Below are positions 43,801 through 51,913 of a DNA stretch of 64,000 nucleotides, piece after piece (the first letter of the stretch is position 1; every line of letters starts with the position of its first letter). The translations under genes and the position numbers were made by a program. This stretch comes from Bacteroidota bacterium. Lineage in GTDB: Bacteria; Bacteroidota; Bacteroidia; Palsa-948. The stretch covers positions 1 to 64,000 of the forward strand of contig JACQAL010000052.1 in assembly GCA_016195025.1 (NCBI GenBank), given 5' to 3'. Under the pieces are notes generated by a model. The model saw only the letters and a program-made list of their open reading frames with translations, was not told the DNA's origin and did no database searches.

Positions 43801-46800
43801 CCGGAAACAAAACTATTGGGACCGTTCCAATTGTAAGTGGGACTTCCGCCTGCACTCGCTGTTAAACTCAACGTAGTTCCCGAACAAACCGGACTATTGC
43901 TTGAAGCGCTCGGTGCCGATGGAGTTACATTCACAGTAACCGAAACAGTTCCGGCAGCACCGGTGCATCCATTCACAGTTGCAGTTACAGAATAGGTTCC
44001 CGACTGAGCAGTGGTGGCGCTTGTAATAGTTGGATTCTGCAGCGAAGAAGTAAATCCATTCGGTCCGTTCCAATTATAAGTTGCACCGGTAATTGTGCTT
44101 GCGGTCAAACTCAATGTCATTCCCGTGCATGCAGGATTATTGTATCCGGCAGCGGGAGCGGAAGGAATTGCATTCACAGTTACAGAAGTTGTTCCTGCAG
44201 GACTGGTGCATCCGTTATCAGTTGCAGTCACAGAATAATTTCCGCTCGCTGCAATAGTTGCAGCAACAATAACCGGATTTTGATTTGTTGAGGTGAAACT
44301 ATTCGGTCCGTTCCAATTATAAGTGGAACTTCCAACAGTGCTTGCGGTTAAACTCAAATTGTTTCCAGCGCAAATGGGAGAGTTGCTTCCTGCAGCGGGA
44401 GAAGAAGGAGTTTGATTCACTACAACCGTAGTTGTTCCCGCAGAACTTGCAGGACAGCCGGAAACCGTTGCCGTAACAGAATAAGTTCCTGCCATTGCTG
44501 TGGTAACTGGTGTGAGAACAGGATTCTGAACGGAAGAAGTAAAACTATTCGGTCCGTTCCAATTATATGTGGCGCCTGTAATTGTGCTCGCAGTCAAACT
44601 TAAATTTTGCCCGGTACACGCAGGCGAATTGCTTCCGGCAGTGGGTGTGCCGGGCGGAGCATTAATAGTTAGTTTAACTGTCTTCGGCAAACTCGGGCAA
44701 CCGTAAACAGAATCGGTTGCCGTTACATAATAGGTATAAGTTCCCACTGCAGTTTGAGTGGAGACAAAAGAATTTCCAACGTGAACCAAGTTTGTAAGAG
44801 GAGGGTTATCGTACCATTTAATTGTATCGCCAGCATTTCCGGTTGCAATCAGCGGAGGATTCGGACTGGTGCCGAAACAAACAGCAGTATCTTTTGAAAC
44901 AGGCGCAACAGGCGCAACAGAATCAATTGTCAGAGTAACCGCAACGGAATCCAGTTTTTTCAGCGGGTCATTTGAATTGATGTAGATGTGATAATTATAA
45001 GTTCCGGGATTTGTTCCGCTCTTTACAAATATCAGCGTTGACACAAGTGTATCCATAGCCGGTGTTGTGTCTGAAACCGGAACAAAAGTTACCCATCCGG
45101 GAATGGAAGAAGGCACCGGAGAATTTGGTTTCACTGCCGATGCCCCATTCACAAAAGTTCCGTTATGTCCTCCTGAAGAAAGGTCATTGGCAGTGCCGTT
45201 GTCAAAATTATAATAAGCAACCAGACCGGTTTCATTTCCTTTGAGCGGAGAATATAGGGTGGAGGTAATCTGCGATTGCGCGCGCGCGTAATTCCAGATG
45301 CGAACCTCATCAATTAAGCCGGGAAAATAATCTCCGCAGCACGATTCGCCACCAATCCAGGTTCCGCCCGAATAGCCGACATAATTTGGTTCAACCGTTC
45401 CGGAAGCTTTCAGCACGCCATTCACATATACTCTCGCAGTGGTTCCGTCATCTGTTCCAACGATATGATACCATGTTCCGAGCACAACCGAAACTCCCGA
45501 TGAAATGGTTTGCGTGCAGCCGCTCGGCTGGCGGATTTCCATTCCTAAAACCCCATTGTCCTGCACAATTCCCCAGTCATAGCAGGCGCCCATTCCTCCC
45601 ACAATGGTATGTCTTCCCCCGGGAGTTCCCGAAGGCATCACCCATGCTTCAAGTGTCCATTTGCTTCCGGGCGACCATGCTCCGGTATTTACATATTGAC
45701 TGGAACCATTCACGGATAAACTTTTTCCTCCGGTGGCAGTAAGGTTCCACGATAATGGGCTGCCGCCTGTGTTACATATGTGTAGCGAATCAATTATGGT
45801 ATCCTGGCAAATGGAAAAATGCACATTATATGAATTCGGGAAATGACATTCAATCGGGCGGGCAAAAGATTTTCCCAGCAGGCAAACTTTCCGTATGGTA
45901 TCGTTATTCAGAATGGTGAGCGTGTCGTAAAAAGTTACCGGGGAAGTTACCGGGGAAAACGTGACAACAAGCTGGGTGGAATCTCCGGGAAGAAGATTAA
46001 ATATTTTTGGCGCGACAGTGAACACAGAATTGTTATTGGTAATGTTTGTTACTTTCAAAGTATCGCAACCGGTATTTTTCACATAGAACGTATCGGTATT
46101 CGTGGTGTATTCCATAATGGAATCGAGATACAAACAATTTTTTGAGAGCGTAATTTTTCCTTTGCCTGTAACATTAAGAGTTACCGGAACCGTATCTTTT
46201 CCTTTTAGCGGATCGTTCGAAGAAATAATTATGGTGGTGGAGTAAGTGCCAATGGTTAATCCGCAACTGTTGAATGTAATATTTGTGATGGCTGAGTCGT
46301 TCGGTGCAATTGTATCTGTTATAATTGGAAATGTAATCCACTTGGCTTGCGTGCCGGTAACGGAAATATCATCCATATCAATTCCGCTGTAAACAACGGA
46401 ACCATCACTGGTGAAAAGAAAACGCACATTAATTGAGTCGCCATTATTTACAAAAGGTGTCAGCGAAATAGTATGCTGCGTCCAGCTATGAAAACTGCAG
46501 TTAAGAGTTGTTAAGGTATTGAATGGTCCGCCATTTACGCTGAGTTGAACAGAATAATAATCGAAACTGCATTCTGTTTGCCCTTTCTCCCAGAAATTTA
46601 ACGAGCAGGTTGTTTTGTCGCTTACGGTTAATTTTTTAGCAAGTTGAATATATTGGTTCATGCTGTTGGAATAATTGCCGATGGGACTTTCCTTAAGAGA
46701 ATATGTTCCCGAATGCGGGTCTGCAACAATTGCCCATGTGTTGGGCGAACCTCCGGTTACCCACTTTGATAATCCGTTTTCAAATCCTTCAACAAAATTC

Positions 46801-49800
46801 TGGTTGCCCGTAACCTGCTCAATAAGATTGCTTCCTCCGGTGTTATGCACTGTAAGCGGAAGCGTAATGGAATCGCAGCACGAAAGAGTAACGTTAAAAG
46901 CAGAAGGCGAATGGGTTTCAATCGGGCGTGCAAATGATTTTCCCGATAAGCAAACTTTTTTTGTTACATCGCTGTTTAAAATAGTGAGCGTATCATAAAA
47001 TGGACCGGGAGAAGTTACCGGGCTGAAAGTAATTTTCAGTTTAGCAGAATCTCCGGTAGCAATTTTAAATGAAGTTGCGCTGACGGTGAAAACAGAAGTT
47101 TGTTTGGTGATATTGGAAACCGTTAATGTATCGCATCCGGTATTTTTTATATAAAGAGAATCGGTATGCGATGTAAATTCCATAATGGAATCGAGATACA
47201 GGCAGGTTTTTGTCAGGGAAATTTTTCCCGCGCCAATCACCGTTAATGAAACAGGAACCACCACCGGATTATTCAGCGGGTCGTTATTGCTGATGGAAAT
47301 ATTTGCCGTATATGTTCCCACGCTCAATCCGCTCGAATTAAAAGTTACGGCAACCGTATTGGAAGAACTTGGCGTAACGGTTCCTGTATTGGGCGCAACT
47401 GCCAGCCATCCTAAAAGTTTTATGGTGTAATCTTCCGCCTGTCCGTATTGTTCATTGCTGCACGATGTCGGAATGGAAGAGAATTGGTAATCGGACGCTA
47501 TGCGCATTCTCACCGCTTTGTTTTTTACCGCTGAAGTTGGAACTATGAATGTCCCCGTGTGAATTGCATTCGGAAGCGAGTTGAGATTATTCATGATTTG
47601 TTCTCCGCTCTGAAAAACTCCGTCATTGTTGTAATCAATCCATGCTTCCACGTATTCATTGTAACTTGTTCCTGTTTGCACGGAAAGCGTGTATATTTTC
47701 CCAGGAACAAGAATTGTGTTTTGAGTGGATGTATAATCTTTATAGCCGTCAATTCCGTTACCCGTAGAATTATTAATTGTGTTTAATGTGACGTTGTAAA
47801 TTCCCATCCCGCAGCAATAGCCGGTGGTAGTTGGCGTGCAGGAAGCAGCAATGGGAAGTGCATTTCCCTGAATATTTATGTTGTAGATAAGATTATTTCC
47901 ACCCGAGTTGTTTATGGTAAGAATAACAGTAGCCGAATCAACGCAGGCAAGCGTATCGTACAAGGGAGAAGGGCTCACCGAAATAATCGGCCGCGGAAAT
48001 CCTTTTCCCGACAGGCAAACTTTTTTTGTTACATCGCTGTTAAGAATAGTAAGCGTGTCGTAATAAGTTCCGACAGTAGTTGGTGCAAACGTTACGATTG
48101 CTTTTACGGAATCGCCCGGAAGAATATTTCCTGAATTGGGAGTAACCGTGAAGAAAGAAGTTTGCGTAAAAGCATTGGTAACTTTCAACGTATCGCATCC
48201 TGTATTTTTGATGTACAAAGAATCTTTATGCGTGGTGTAAACCATGATGGAATCAAGGTACATGCAGTTTTTTGAGAGTGTAATTTTTCCTGCGCCCGTC
48301 ACCGTCATGGTTACAGGAACAACATCGGGGCTATGCACCGGGTCATTTGAATTAATCGTTATACTGGAAGTGTAAGTTCCAACTATAAGCCCGGTAGAAA
48401 TAAATTCAACCGGCATTTTAACAGTGTTGTTGAAAGCAACTGTATCGGTGGAAGAATCAAAAATCAGCCATGCAGGAGCAACCGGAGCGTTGGGTGTAAC
48501 GGTGGTGGCTCCGTTATTTAAAGTTCCGTTATGCCCTCCGGAAGAAAGGTCGGTTACGGTTCCGTTATCAAAATTATAATAAGCAACCAGCCCCGCTTCA
48601 TTTCCGAAAAGCCGCCTGCCCATAGTGGAAGTTATTTGCGATTGAGTGCGCGTAACATTCCAGATGCGGACTTCATCAATCAATCCGGAAAAATAATTTC
48701 CGCAGCACGATTCGCCTCCAATCCAGGTTCCGCCCGTGTAGCCGGAATAATTCGGGTCTACCGAACCTGAACTTTTCAAAACTCCGTTCACATAAATTTT
48801 TGCAGTTGTTCCGTCATTCGTTCCGACAATATGATACCATGTGCCGACTACTGCAAGCACATTCGATGAAATTGTTTGCGAGCAGCCTCCGGGCCTTATT
48901 CCAACGCCAAAGTATCCGTTCTCCAAAACAATTCCCCAGTCAAGACAACCGCCCATTCCGCCTGCAATCGTGTGCCTGCCTGCCGGAAGCGAAGTGGGTC
49001 TTACCCACGCTTCAATAGTCCATTTAGTTCCGGGCGACCATGCGCCAATGTTCGCATATTGACTGGAGCCGTTTACGGATAAACTTTTGCCGGAAGAACT
49101 GGAAGTGAGATTAAAATATAAATCGCTTGCCCCGGTATTGCTGACAGCAAGCGTATCGTAAACCGTATCCGCGCACGTGAGCGTTTCATTAAAACTGCCT
49201 GGGCTATGCGTTTCAATGGGAGCGGCAAATGATTTTCCGGAGAGGCAAACCCTTTTGGTTACATCATTATTTAATATGGTAATGGTATCATAAAAAGTCC
49301 CGACAGTGGTTGGCGCAAAAGTGACATAAACCTTTGCGGAATCGTACGGAAGAATATTTCCTGAATTGGGAGTTACGGTAAAAACAGAAGTTTGCGTGAA
49401 AGCATTCGTGACTTTCAGTGTATCGCATCCAGTATTTTTTACATAGAGAGAATCGGTGTGCGTGGTATATTGCATGATGGAATCAAGATACATGCACGAT
49501 TTTGTGAGGGAAATTTTTCCCGCACCAATTACAGTTAGAGTGGTGGGAATATTTACCGAACTGTTCTGCGGGTCATTAGAATTAATTGTAATATTTGTGC
49601 TGTAAGTTCCTGCCGCATAGCCGCAACTTTTGAATTTCACGCTCACAATTGCAGAGTCGCCAATAGAAACATTTCCTGAAGCAGGTGTTACCTGCAGCCA
49701 TGGAATGCCATAAGAAAACTCAACACTCATGGTTTGCGTAGGACCATTGCAGGTTGCTGTATTGATGCCCCCCCAGTTGTTGTTTCCGATTTCGGGCCGC

Positions 49801-51725
49801 AACAAATAAACATTGGGTGATGCTCCGTCACAGTTGCAGGCCACTGTATTTACAGCAAGTTGAATTCCTCCGTTGCAGGCGTTTACATAAACATTCCATG
49901 TATTACCCGCCACCGTAGTGCTGTAATTAGTTAGGGTGTTCATTGCATTGGCAATATTGGCAATGGCAGTTGCATCGGTAAGTGTAATCCCAGTTGGATT
50001 ATTGGAACCGTATATTCTTAATTTATTATAAGGATGCGAAGTAAGTTGCTGCCTGAAAGTTACCCACGCTGTTGCTTGTGTAGTTGGTGTTTGCCCTTGG
50101 GTGAATGATTGGGAATATAAAATGGTAGAACTATACCCCGATAAATTATAATTCAGAGTACTTCCGCCCGTATTAAAAATTTTAAGAGTATCGGTTGTTG
50201 AATCACAGCAGGCAAGAGTAGCGCTTAAAGAAGTGGGTTTATAAGAAAGTACCGGAGCAGGAATGGAATACCCCTGTAAACAGAAAGTAGTATCGGCTGC
50301 ATTATTATAAACGGTAATGGAAGTAGTGTGATTGCCCGATGTGGTTGGACTGAATTTCACAATTAATTTTCCGGAATTGATTGCCTGAATAGAGGAAGGA
50401 TATGAAACAACGGAGAACTGCCCGTCTGAAGAAACTACGCTTGAAATAATAACCGAATCGCATCCGTTATTGCTGAGCAGGATGGTATCGTTTTCATTGG
50501 CGCCTGTAATCAGCGTATCGTATTTCGGGCAGGAGTTGGGAAGTGAAATATCAAGATTCAAAGTTTGTGTCGGGCACATTTGTGTTACGCGCACGGCAAC
50601 GTTTCTGCTTGTATAGGTTCCGTCTCCCAACTGCCCGTATCCGTTATACCCGCACGCCCATATTGAACCGCTGTTATCCATAGCAAGGGTATGATATAAT
50701 CCTGCCGCCACGAAAGAGATATTCGTTAAGCCATTCATCTGCACAGGAACGGCACTTCCTGAAAAAGAATTATTTCCCAATTGCCCGTAACCATTGTAGC
50801 CCCATGCACAAGCAATGCCGTTTACTTTGGCAGCAATGGAATTATATCCTCCTGCCTGAAGAACTTTTATTCCGGTAAGAAATCCAACATTGCCGATTCC
50901 GTGAATCTGCACGGCAGTTGTGCGGTCTGAATAGGTGTTATCACCTAATTGTCCGTAACCGTTATAACCGAATGCCCATCCGGTGCTGTCGGTTTTTAAA
51001 ATAACTGTATGATAAAGTCCGCCTGCAATTGTTTTTGCTCCGCTCAATCCTGAAACCTGCACAGGAATTATTCTCTGCGTTGTGGTTCCGTCTCCTAATT
51101 GTCCATTGCCATTATATCCCCATGCCCATGCTGTTCCGTTATTTTTAACCGCCAATGAATGGTATCCTCCGGCTCCGATTGAAATTACTCCTGAAATATT
51201 ATGCACCTGAACAGGAACATTGCGCCCGGTAAAAGTGCTGTCTCCCAATTGTCCGTATCCATTATATCCCCATGCCCAAACTGTGCCGTCATTTTTCAAT
51301 GCCAGAGAGTGATATCCTCCGGCAGCAATGGCAATAATTCCTGTCAATCCTGAAACCTGAACAGGTACTGTTCTTGTGTTGTAAGTTCCATCTCCCAATT
51401 GTCCGTATCCGTTATATCCCCACGCCCAAACTGTGCCGTTATTTTTTAAAGCAAGGTTATGATTCCACCCGGCCGCAACCGAAGTTACTCCGCTTAATCC
51501 TGAAACAGCGCCTGAAAGATTTCTGTTTGTGAAAGTGCCGTTTCCAAGTTCTCCGTCACCATTGTATCCCCACGTCCATGCTTCGGAACAAGCGCTGCAC
51601 TGCGCAGCAGAATGATAATAGCCGCCAGAAATCGTTTGCGCGCTGGAGGAAGAAATCAAGAATGAAAAAAATCCGGAGAAAGAAAAAAACAGCGATATAA
51701 AAAGTGCGTAAAAAATTTTCTTCAT
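37848..51725 (-). CDS. Giant 4625-aa secreted repeat protein with RCC1 propeller, LamG, Ig-like arrays and T9SS domain
   Basis: Signal peptide about 1-30. Residues 33-385 hold seven RCC1 repeats (WAWGYNGYGQLGDGT), the number of a closed seven-bladed propeller. Then come five choice-of-anchor/ASH-like modules (YLDSIMEYTTHTDSLYVKN, TFAPTTVGTYYDTLTI), with inserts: two LamG domains (about 878-1075 and 2000-2200, SLSVNGSSQYANIGAW, GGTWIGGESCCG), a GEVED domain (1290-1440, YVEAWIDYNNDGVFQSGEQ) and a MAM-like domain (1640-1800). A first Ig-like copy precedes 15 tandem Ig-like repeats of about 81 aa (YNWNGPNGFTS) and 11 of about 80 aa (VQWYDTSMTLVFSGDTF). A type A sorting domain ends it (NVLIYPNPAIDAFTLEF). 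A surface filament or adhesin exported by the type IX system is the likely role. No stop or frameshift interrupts 13.9 kb. Confidence 0.93.
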   Translation of the reverse strand: MKKIFYALFISLFFSFSGFFSFLISSSSAQTISGGYYHSAAQCSACSEAWTWGYNGDGELGNGTFTNRNLSGAVSGLSGVTSVAAGWNHNLALKNNGTVWAWGYNGYGQLGDGTYNTRTVPVQVSGLTGIIAIAAGGYHSLALKNDGTVWAWGYNGYGQLGDSTFTGRNVPVQVHNISGVISIGAGGYHSLAVKNNGTAWAWGYNGNGQLGDGTTTQRIIPVQVSGLSGAKTIAGGLYHTVILKTDSTGWAFGYNGYGQLGDNTYSDRTTAVQIHGIGNVGFLTGIKVLQAGGYNSIAAKVNGIACAWGYNGYGQLGNNSFSGSAVPVQMNGLTNISFVAAGLYHTLAMDNSGSIWACGYNGYGQLGDGTYTSRNVAVRVTQMCPTQTLNLDISLPNSCPKYDTLITGANENDTILLSNNGCDSVIISSVVSSDGQFSVVSYPSSIQAINSGKLIVKFSPTTSGNHTTSITVYNNAADTTFCLQGYSIPAPVLSYKPTSLSATLACCDSTTDTLKIFNTGGSTLNYNLSGYSSTILYSQSFTQGQTPTTQATAWVTFRQQLTSHPYNKLRIYGSNNPTGITLTDATAIANIANAMNTLTNYSTTVAGNTWNVYVNACNGGIQLAVNTVACNCDGASPNVYLLRPEIGNNNWGGINTATCNGPTQTMSVEFSYGIPWLQVTPASGNVSIGDSAIVSVKFKSCGYAAGTYSTNITINSNDPQNSSVNIPTTLTVIGAGKISLTKSCMYLDSIMQYTTHTDSLYVKNTGCDTLKVTNAFTQTSVFTVTPNSGNILPYDSAKVYVTFAPTTVGTFYDTITILNNDVTKRVCLSGKSFAAPIETHSPGSFNETLTCADTVYDTLAVSNTGASDLYFNLTSSSSGKSLSVNGSSQYANIGAWSPGTKWTIEAWVRPTSLPAGRHTIAGGMGGCLDWGIVLENGYFGVGIRPGGCSQTISSNVLAVVGTWYHIVGTNDGTTAKIYVNGVLKSSGSVDPNYSGYTGGTWIGGESCCGNYFSGLIDEVRIWNVTRTQSQITSTMGRRLFGNEAGLVAYYNFDNGTVTDLSSGGHNGTLNNGATTVTPNAPVAPAWLIFDSSTDTVAFNNTVKMPVEFISTGLIVGTYTSSITINSNDPVHSPDVVPVTMTVTGAGKITLSKNCMYLDSIMVYTTHKDSLYIKNTGCDTLKVTNAFTQTSFFTVTPNSGNILPGDSVKAIVTFAPTTVGTYYDTLTILNSDVTKKVCLSGKGFPRPIISVSPSPLYDTLACVDSATVILTINNSGGNNLIYNINIQGNALPIAASCTPTTTGYCCGMGIYNVTLNTINNSTGNGIDGYKDYTSTQNTILVPGKIYTLSVQTGTSYNEYVEAWIDYNNDGVFQSGEQIMNNLNSLPNAIHTGTFIVPTSAVKNKAVRMRIASDYQFSSIPTSCSNEQYGQAEDYTIKLLGWLAVAPNTGTVTPSSSNTVAVTFNSSGLSVGTYTANISISNNDPLNNPVVVPVSLTVIGAGKISLTKTCLYLDSIMEFTSHTDSLYIKNTGCDTLTVSNITKQTSVFTVSATSFKIATGDSAKLKITFSPVTSPGPFYDTLTILNSDVTKKVCLSGKSFARPIETHSPSAFNVTLSCCDSITLPLTVHNTGGSNLIEQVTGNQNFVEGFENGLSKWVTGGSPNTWAIVADPHSGTYSLKESPIGNYSNSMNQYIQLAKKLTVSDKTTCSLNFWEKGQTECSFDYYSVQLSVNGGPFNTLTTLNCSFHSWTQHTISLTPFVNNGDSINVRFLFTSDGSVVYSGIDMDDISVTGTQAKWITFPIITDTIAPNDSAITNITFNSCGLTIGTYSTTIIISSNDPLKGKDTVPVTLNVTGKGKITLSKNCLYLDSIMEYTTNTDTFYVKNTGCDTLKVTNITNNNSVFTVAPKIFNLLPGDSTQLVVTFSPVTSPVTFYDTLTILNNDTIRKVCLLGKSFARPIECHFPNSYNVHFSICQDTIIDSLHICNTGGSPLSWNLTATGGKSLSVNGSSQYVNTGAWSPGSKWTLEAWVMPSGTPGGRHTIVGGMGACYDWGIVQDNGVLGMEIRQPSGCTQTISSGVSVVLGTWYHIVGTDDGTTARVYVNGVLKASGTVEPNYVGYSGGTWIGGESCCGDYFPGLIDEVRIWNYARAQSQITSTLYSPLKGNETGLVAYYNFDNGTANDLSSGGHNGTFVNGASAVKPNSPVPSSIPGWVTFVPVSDTTPAMDTLVSTLIFVKSGTNPGTYNYHIYINSNDPLKKLDSVAVTLTIDSVAPVAPVSKDTAVCFGTSPNPPLIATGNAGDTIKWYDNPPLTNLVHVGNSFVSTQTAVGTYTYYVTATDSVYGCPSLPKTVKLTINAPPGTPTAGSNSPACTGQNLSLTASTITGATYNWNGPNSFTSSVQNPVLTPVTTAMAGTYSVTATVSGCPASSAGTTTVVVNQTPSSPAAGSNSPICAGNNLSLTASTVGSSTYNWNGPNSFTSTNQNPVIVAATIAASGNYSVTATDNGCTSPAGTTSVTVNAIPSAPAAGYNNPACTGMTLSLTASTITGATYNWNGPNGFTSSLQNPTITSATTAQSGTYSVTATVNGCTGAAGTVSVTVNVTPSAPSASSNSPVCSGTTLSLTASAGGSPTYNWNGPNSFVSGLQNPTISNITTLGSGTYSVTATENGCTGPAGTTSVIVNQTPAAPIAGSNSPICTGNNLSLTSSTMGSSTYNWNGPNGFSSTLQNPVIISASVTDAGTYSVTATDNGCTGPAGTVNVIVNPPPAAPTAGSNSPVCSGQNLSLTATSTGASYSWTGPNGFSSTSQNPVIVSVSTAANGTYSVIAINPGCAPSAAGTTSVTVYQTPSAPVASSNSPVCVGDNISLTASTSGSPTYNWNGPNGFTSASQNPVIASAGTINAGNYSVTATENGCTGPAGTTSVVVNNPPSVPTAGSNSPVCSGQTLSLTASNSGNSYNWNGPNGFSSTTQNPNIASVTTAASGNYSVTASVPGCPISAAGTTSITINQTPSAPTAGSNSPICAGTDLSLTASASGSPTYSWNGPSGFTSTSQNPVIVAAPTSASGTYSVTATAFGCTGPAGTVSVTVNPPPGTPTAGSNSPVCSGQTLSLTASTVSGATYNWNGPNGFTSTAQNPIIAGVTTAASGTYSVTVTVSGCPTSSAGTVSVTINQSPSAPAAGSNSPICAGTDLSLIASTSGSPTYSWNGPSGFTSASQNPVIVAATTAASGNYSVTATEFGCTGPAGTTSVTVNPIPAAPAVGNNSPVCTGDNLSLTAVAGVGAIYNWNGPNGFTSTAQNPVIVSAGTADAGTYSVTSTENGCTGAAGTTTVIVNTPPSVPTAGSNSPVCSGQTLSLTASNSGLAYNWNGPNGFTSTAQNPNIASVTTSASGTYSVVAINAGCPQSAAGTTSVTINQTPSAPAAGSNSPICDGSNLSLTANTSGSPTYSWSGPNGFTSSSQNPVIIAATTAATGTYSVAATEFGCAGPASTVSVTVNPIPSAPSAGSNSPVCEGQTLSLTASASGSPTYNWNGPNGFTSSLQNPTITNATSASSGTYSVTATASGCTGAAATVSVTINPLPAAPMSSPQSDSVCFGSPNSSFTAAGTNIEWWDDAATTLLEFSGSPFTPTVTASGTYTYYVTQTSSGCKGPSDTVLFKINFTPALAVNDTTVIFGGPPVVLSASGTNVQWYDASLTLVGSGNSYNTGQTAVGTYTYYVSQTMNGCESAKDTLLLTIVPGAPLGVNDTVCFGQPVPDLTATGTNLQWYDDAALTNLVFSGNPFPTGQTAVGTYTYYVTQTVNFVQSSSDTVYLIINPLPAAPTTSSQSACFGSVIPDLTATGTNIQWYDTSGAMVFTGTSFATGQTAAGTYTYYVTQIVNGCEGPADTATLIINALPSSPVAMNDTAICYGNPTPDLTASGTTIKWYDGFMTLVGTGSPFASGVTSPGTYTFIATQTNTVTTCESLGDTVLLTINAASAPSTSNVAVCFGALVPPLVAAGTNIQWYDTSMTLVFSGDTFNTGQTAAGTYTYYVTQTNTVTACSSVPVAVLLIISTQPTAAPVVSDTSACFGSAIPDLNATTGTIINWYSNAALTNFVFSGNPYPTGLTGVGTYTFFATDSTPGCPQGPSDTAMLTINSLPATPSVNDTSVCFGNSVPDLIFVGTNVQWYDTSMMVVFSGDTFSTGQTAVGTYTYYATQTNSMTGCASLKDSVLLTINVLPSAPAALDTTVCSASSIPNLTAIGTNVQWYDTSWTLVFTGNSFTTGQTSPGNYFYYVTQKDSVTGCESAADTSTLSIITSPAIPVANNVTACFGNPIPPLTSTGFNPMWYSNPSLTNLVNTGNTFNTGQTAVGVYTYWVKDSLSGCVSSGADSVSLIINPAPVKPTANDTALCYGNPAVLTSTGNNPQWFTDATLINMAGSGNSFNTGISAVGTYTFYVANYAAGCGNSVSDTAVLTINPNPPVTANTYSTSIVIGQSATLTAYNAVTYSWAPGGQTTQTIIVSPSVTTTYTVTGTNQYGCSGSKTIIVQVNPLGVPMINVPVENVLIYPNPAIDAFTLEFNTTLESPIDIYMINTLGDRVSALTNAKYTSSGTSGITKRKYEINTRNFTEGVYNLEIVTEKGTVNKRVILFR
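38372..41010 (-). repeat. 11 tandem ~240-bp Ig-like coding repeats
   Basis: Each unit encodes about 80 residues with the pattern CFG..PDLTATGTN.QWYD, then TGQTAVGTYTYYVTQT and DTVLLTIN. A twelfth copy sits apart at about 44663-44920, before the other array. Confidence 0.85.
41011..44662 (-). repeat. 15 tandem ~243-bp Ig-like coding repeats
   Basis: Each unit encodes about 81 residues with TAGSNSPVCSGQTLSLTAS, YNWNGPNGFTSTAQNP, SGTYSVTATVSGC. The units alternate in two subtypes (GCTGPAGT and GCPxSAAGT), suggesting duplication of pairs. Confidence 0.88.
50560..51625 (-). repeat. Seven RCC1-type coding repeats
   Basis: WGYNGxGQLG appears seven times at about 50-60 residue intervals, with strongly similar DNA (words around CAATTGTCCGTATCCATT and TATATCCCCATGCCCA). 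Confidence 0.85.
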
Positions 51726-51855
51726 GAAGATGTATTTTATTTCCGGATGAGCATTATGTAAGGGTCGTAAAAATAATAAAATGTTTCTGACAGAACAGAT
51801 ATTTTTTTAAAAACAATATTTCATAAATTTTCAGAATTTCCGAACAAGTAATTAT

Positions 51856-51863
51856 TACATTTG
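51856..51863 (+). promoter_or_regulatory. Predicted -7 box for the TPR/PD40 gene
   Basis: TACATTTG matches TAnnTTTG. The start codon is at 51914. The -33 box is not clear. Confidence 0.45.
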
Positions 51864-51913
51864 TGACCGCTTTACTACGCATAAAATACTTCATGGTTAC
51901 AAAAACTTTTCAA

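Noticed and set aside
41011-44662. Regular repeats as a CRISPR array
   Set aside because: Units are about 243 bp, in frame, protein-coding and without spacers.
38000-49100. Many plus-strand ORFs of 60-120 codons
   Set aside because: All are antisense to the repeats of the giant gene and recur with its repeat period; none has a family match or start context.
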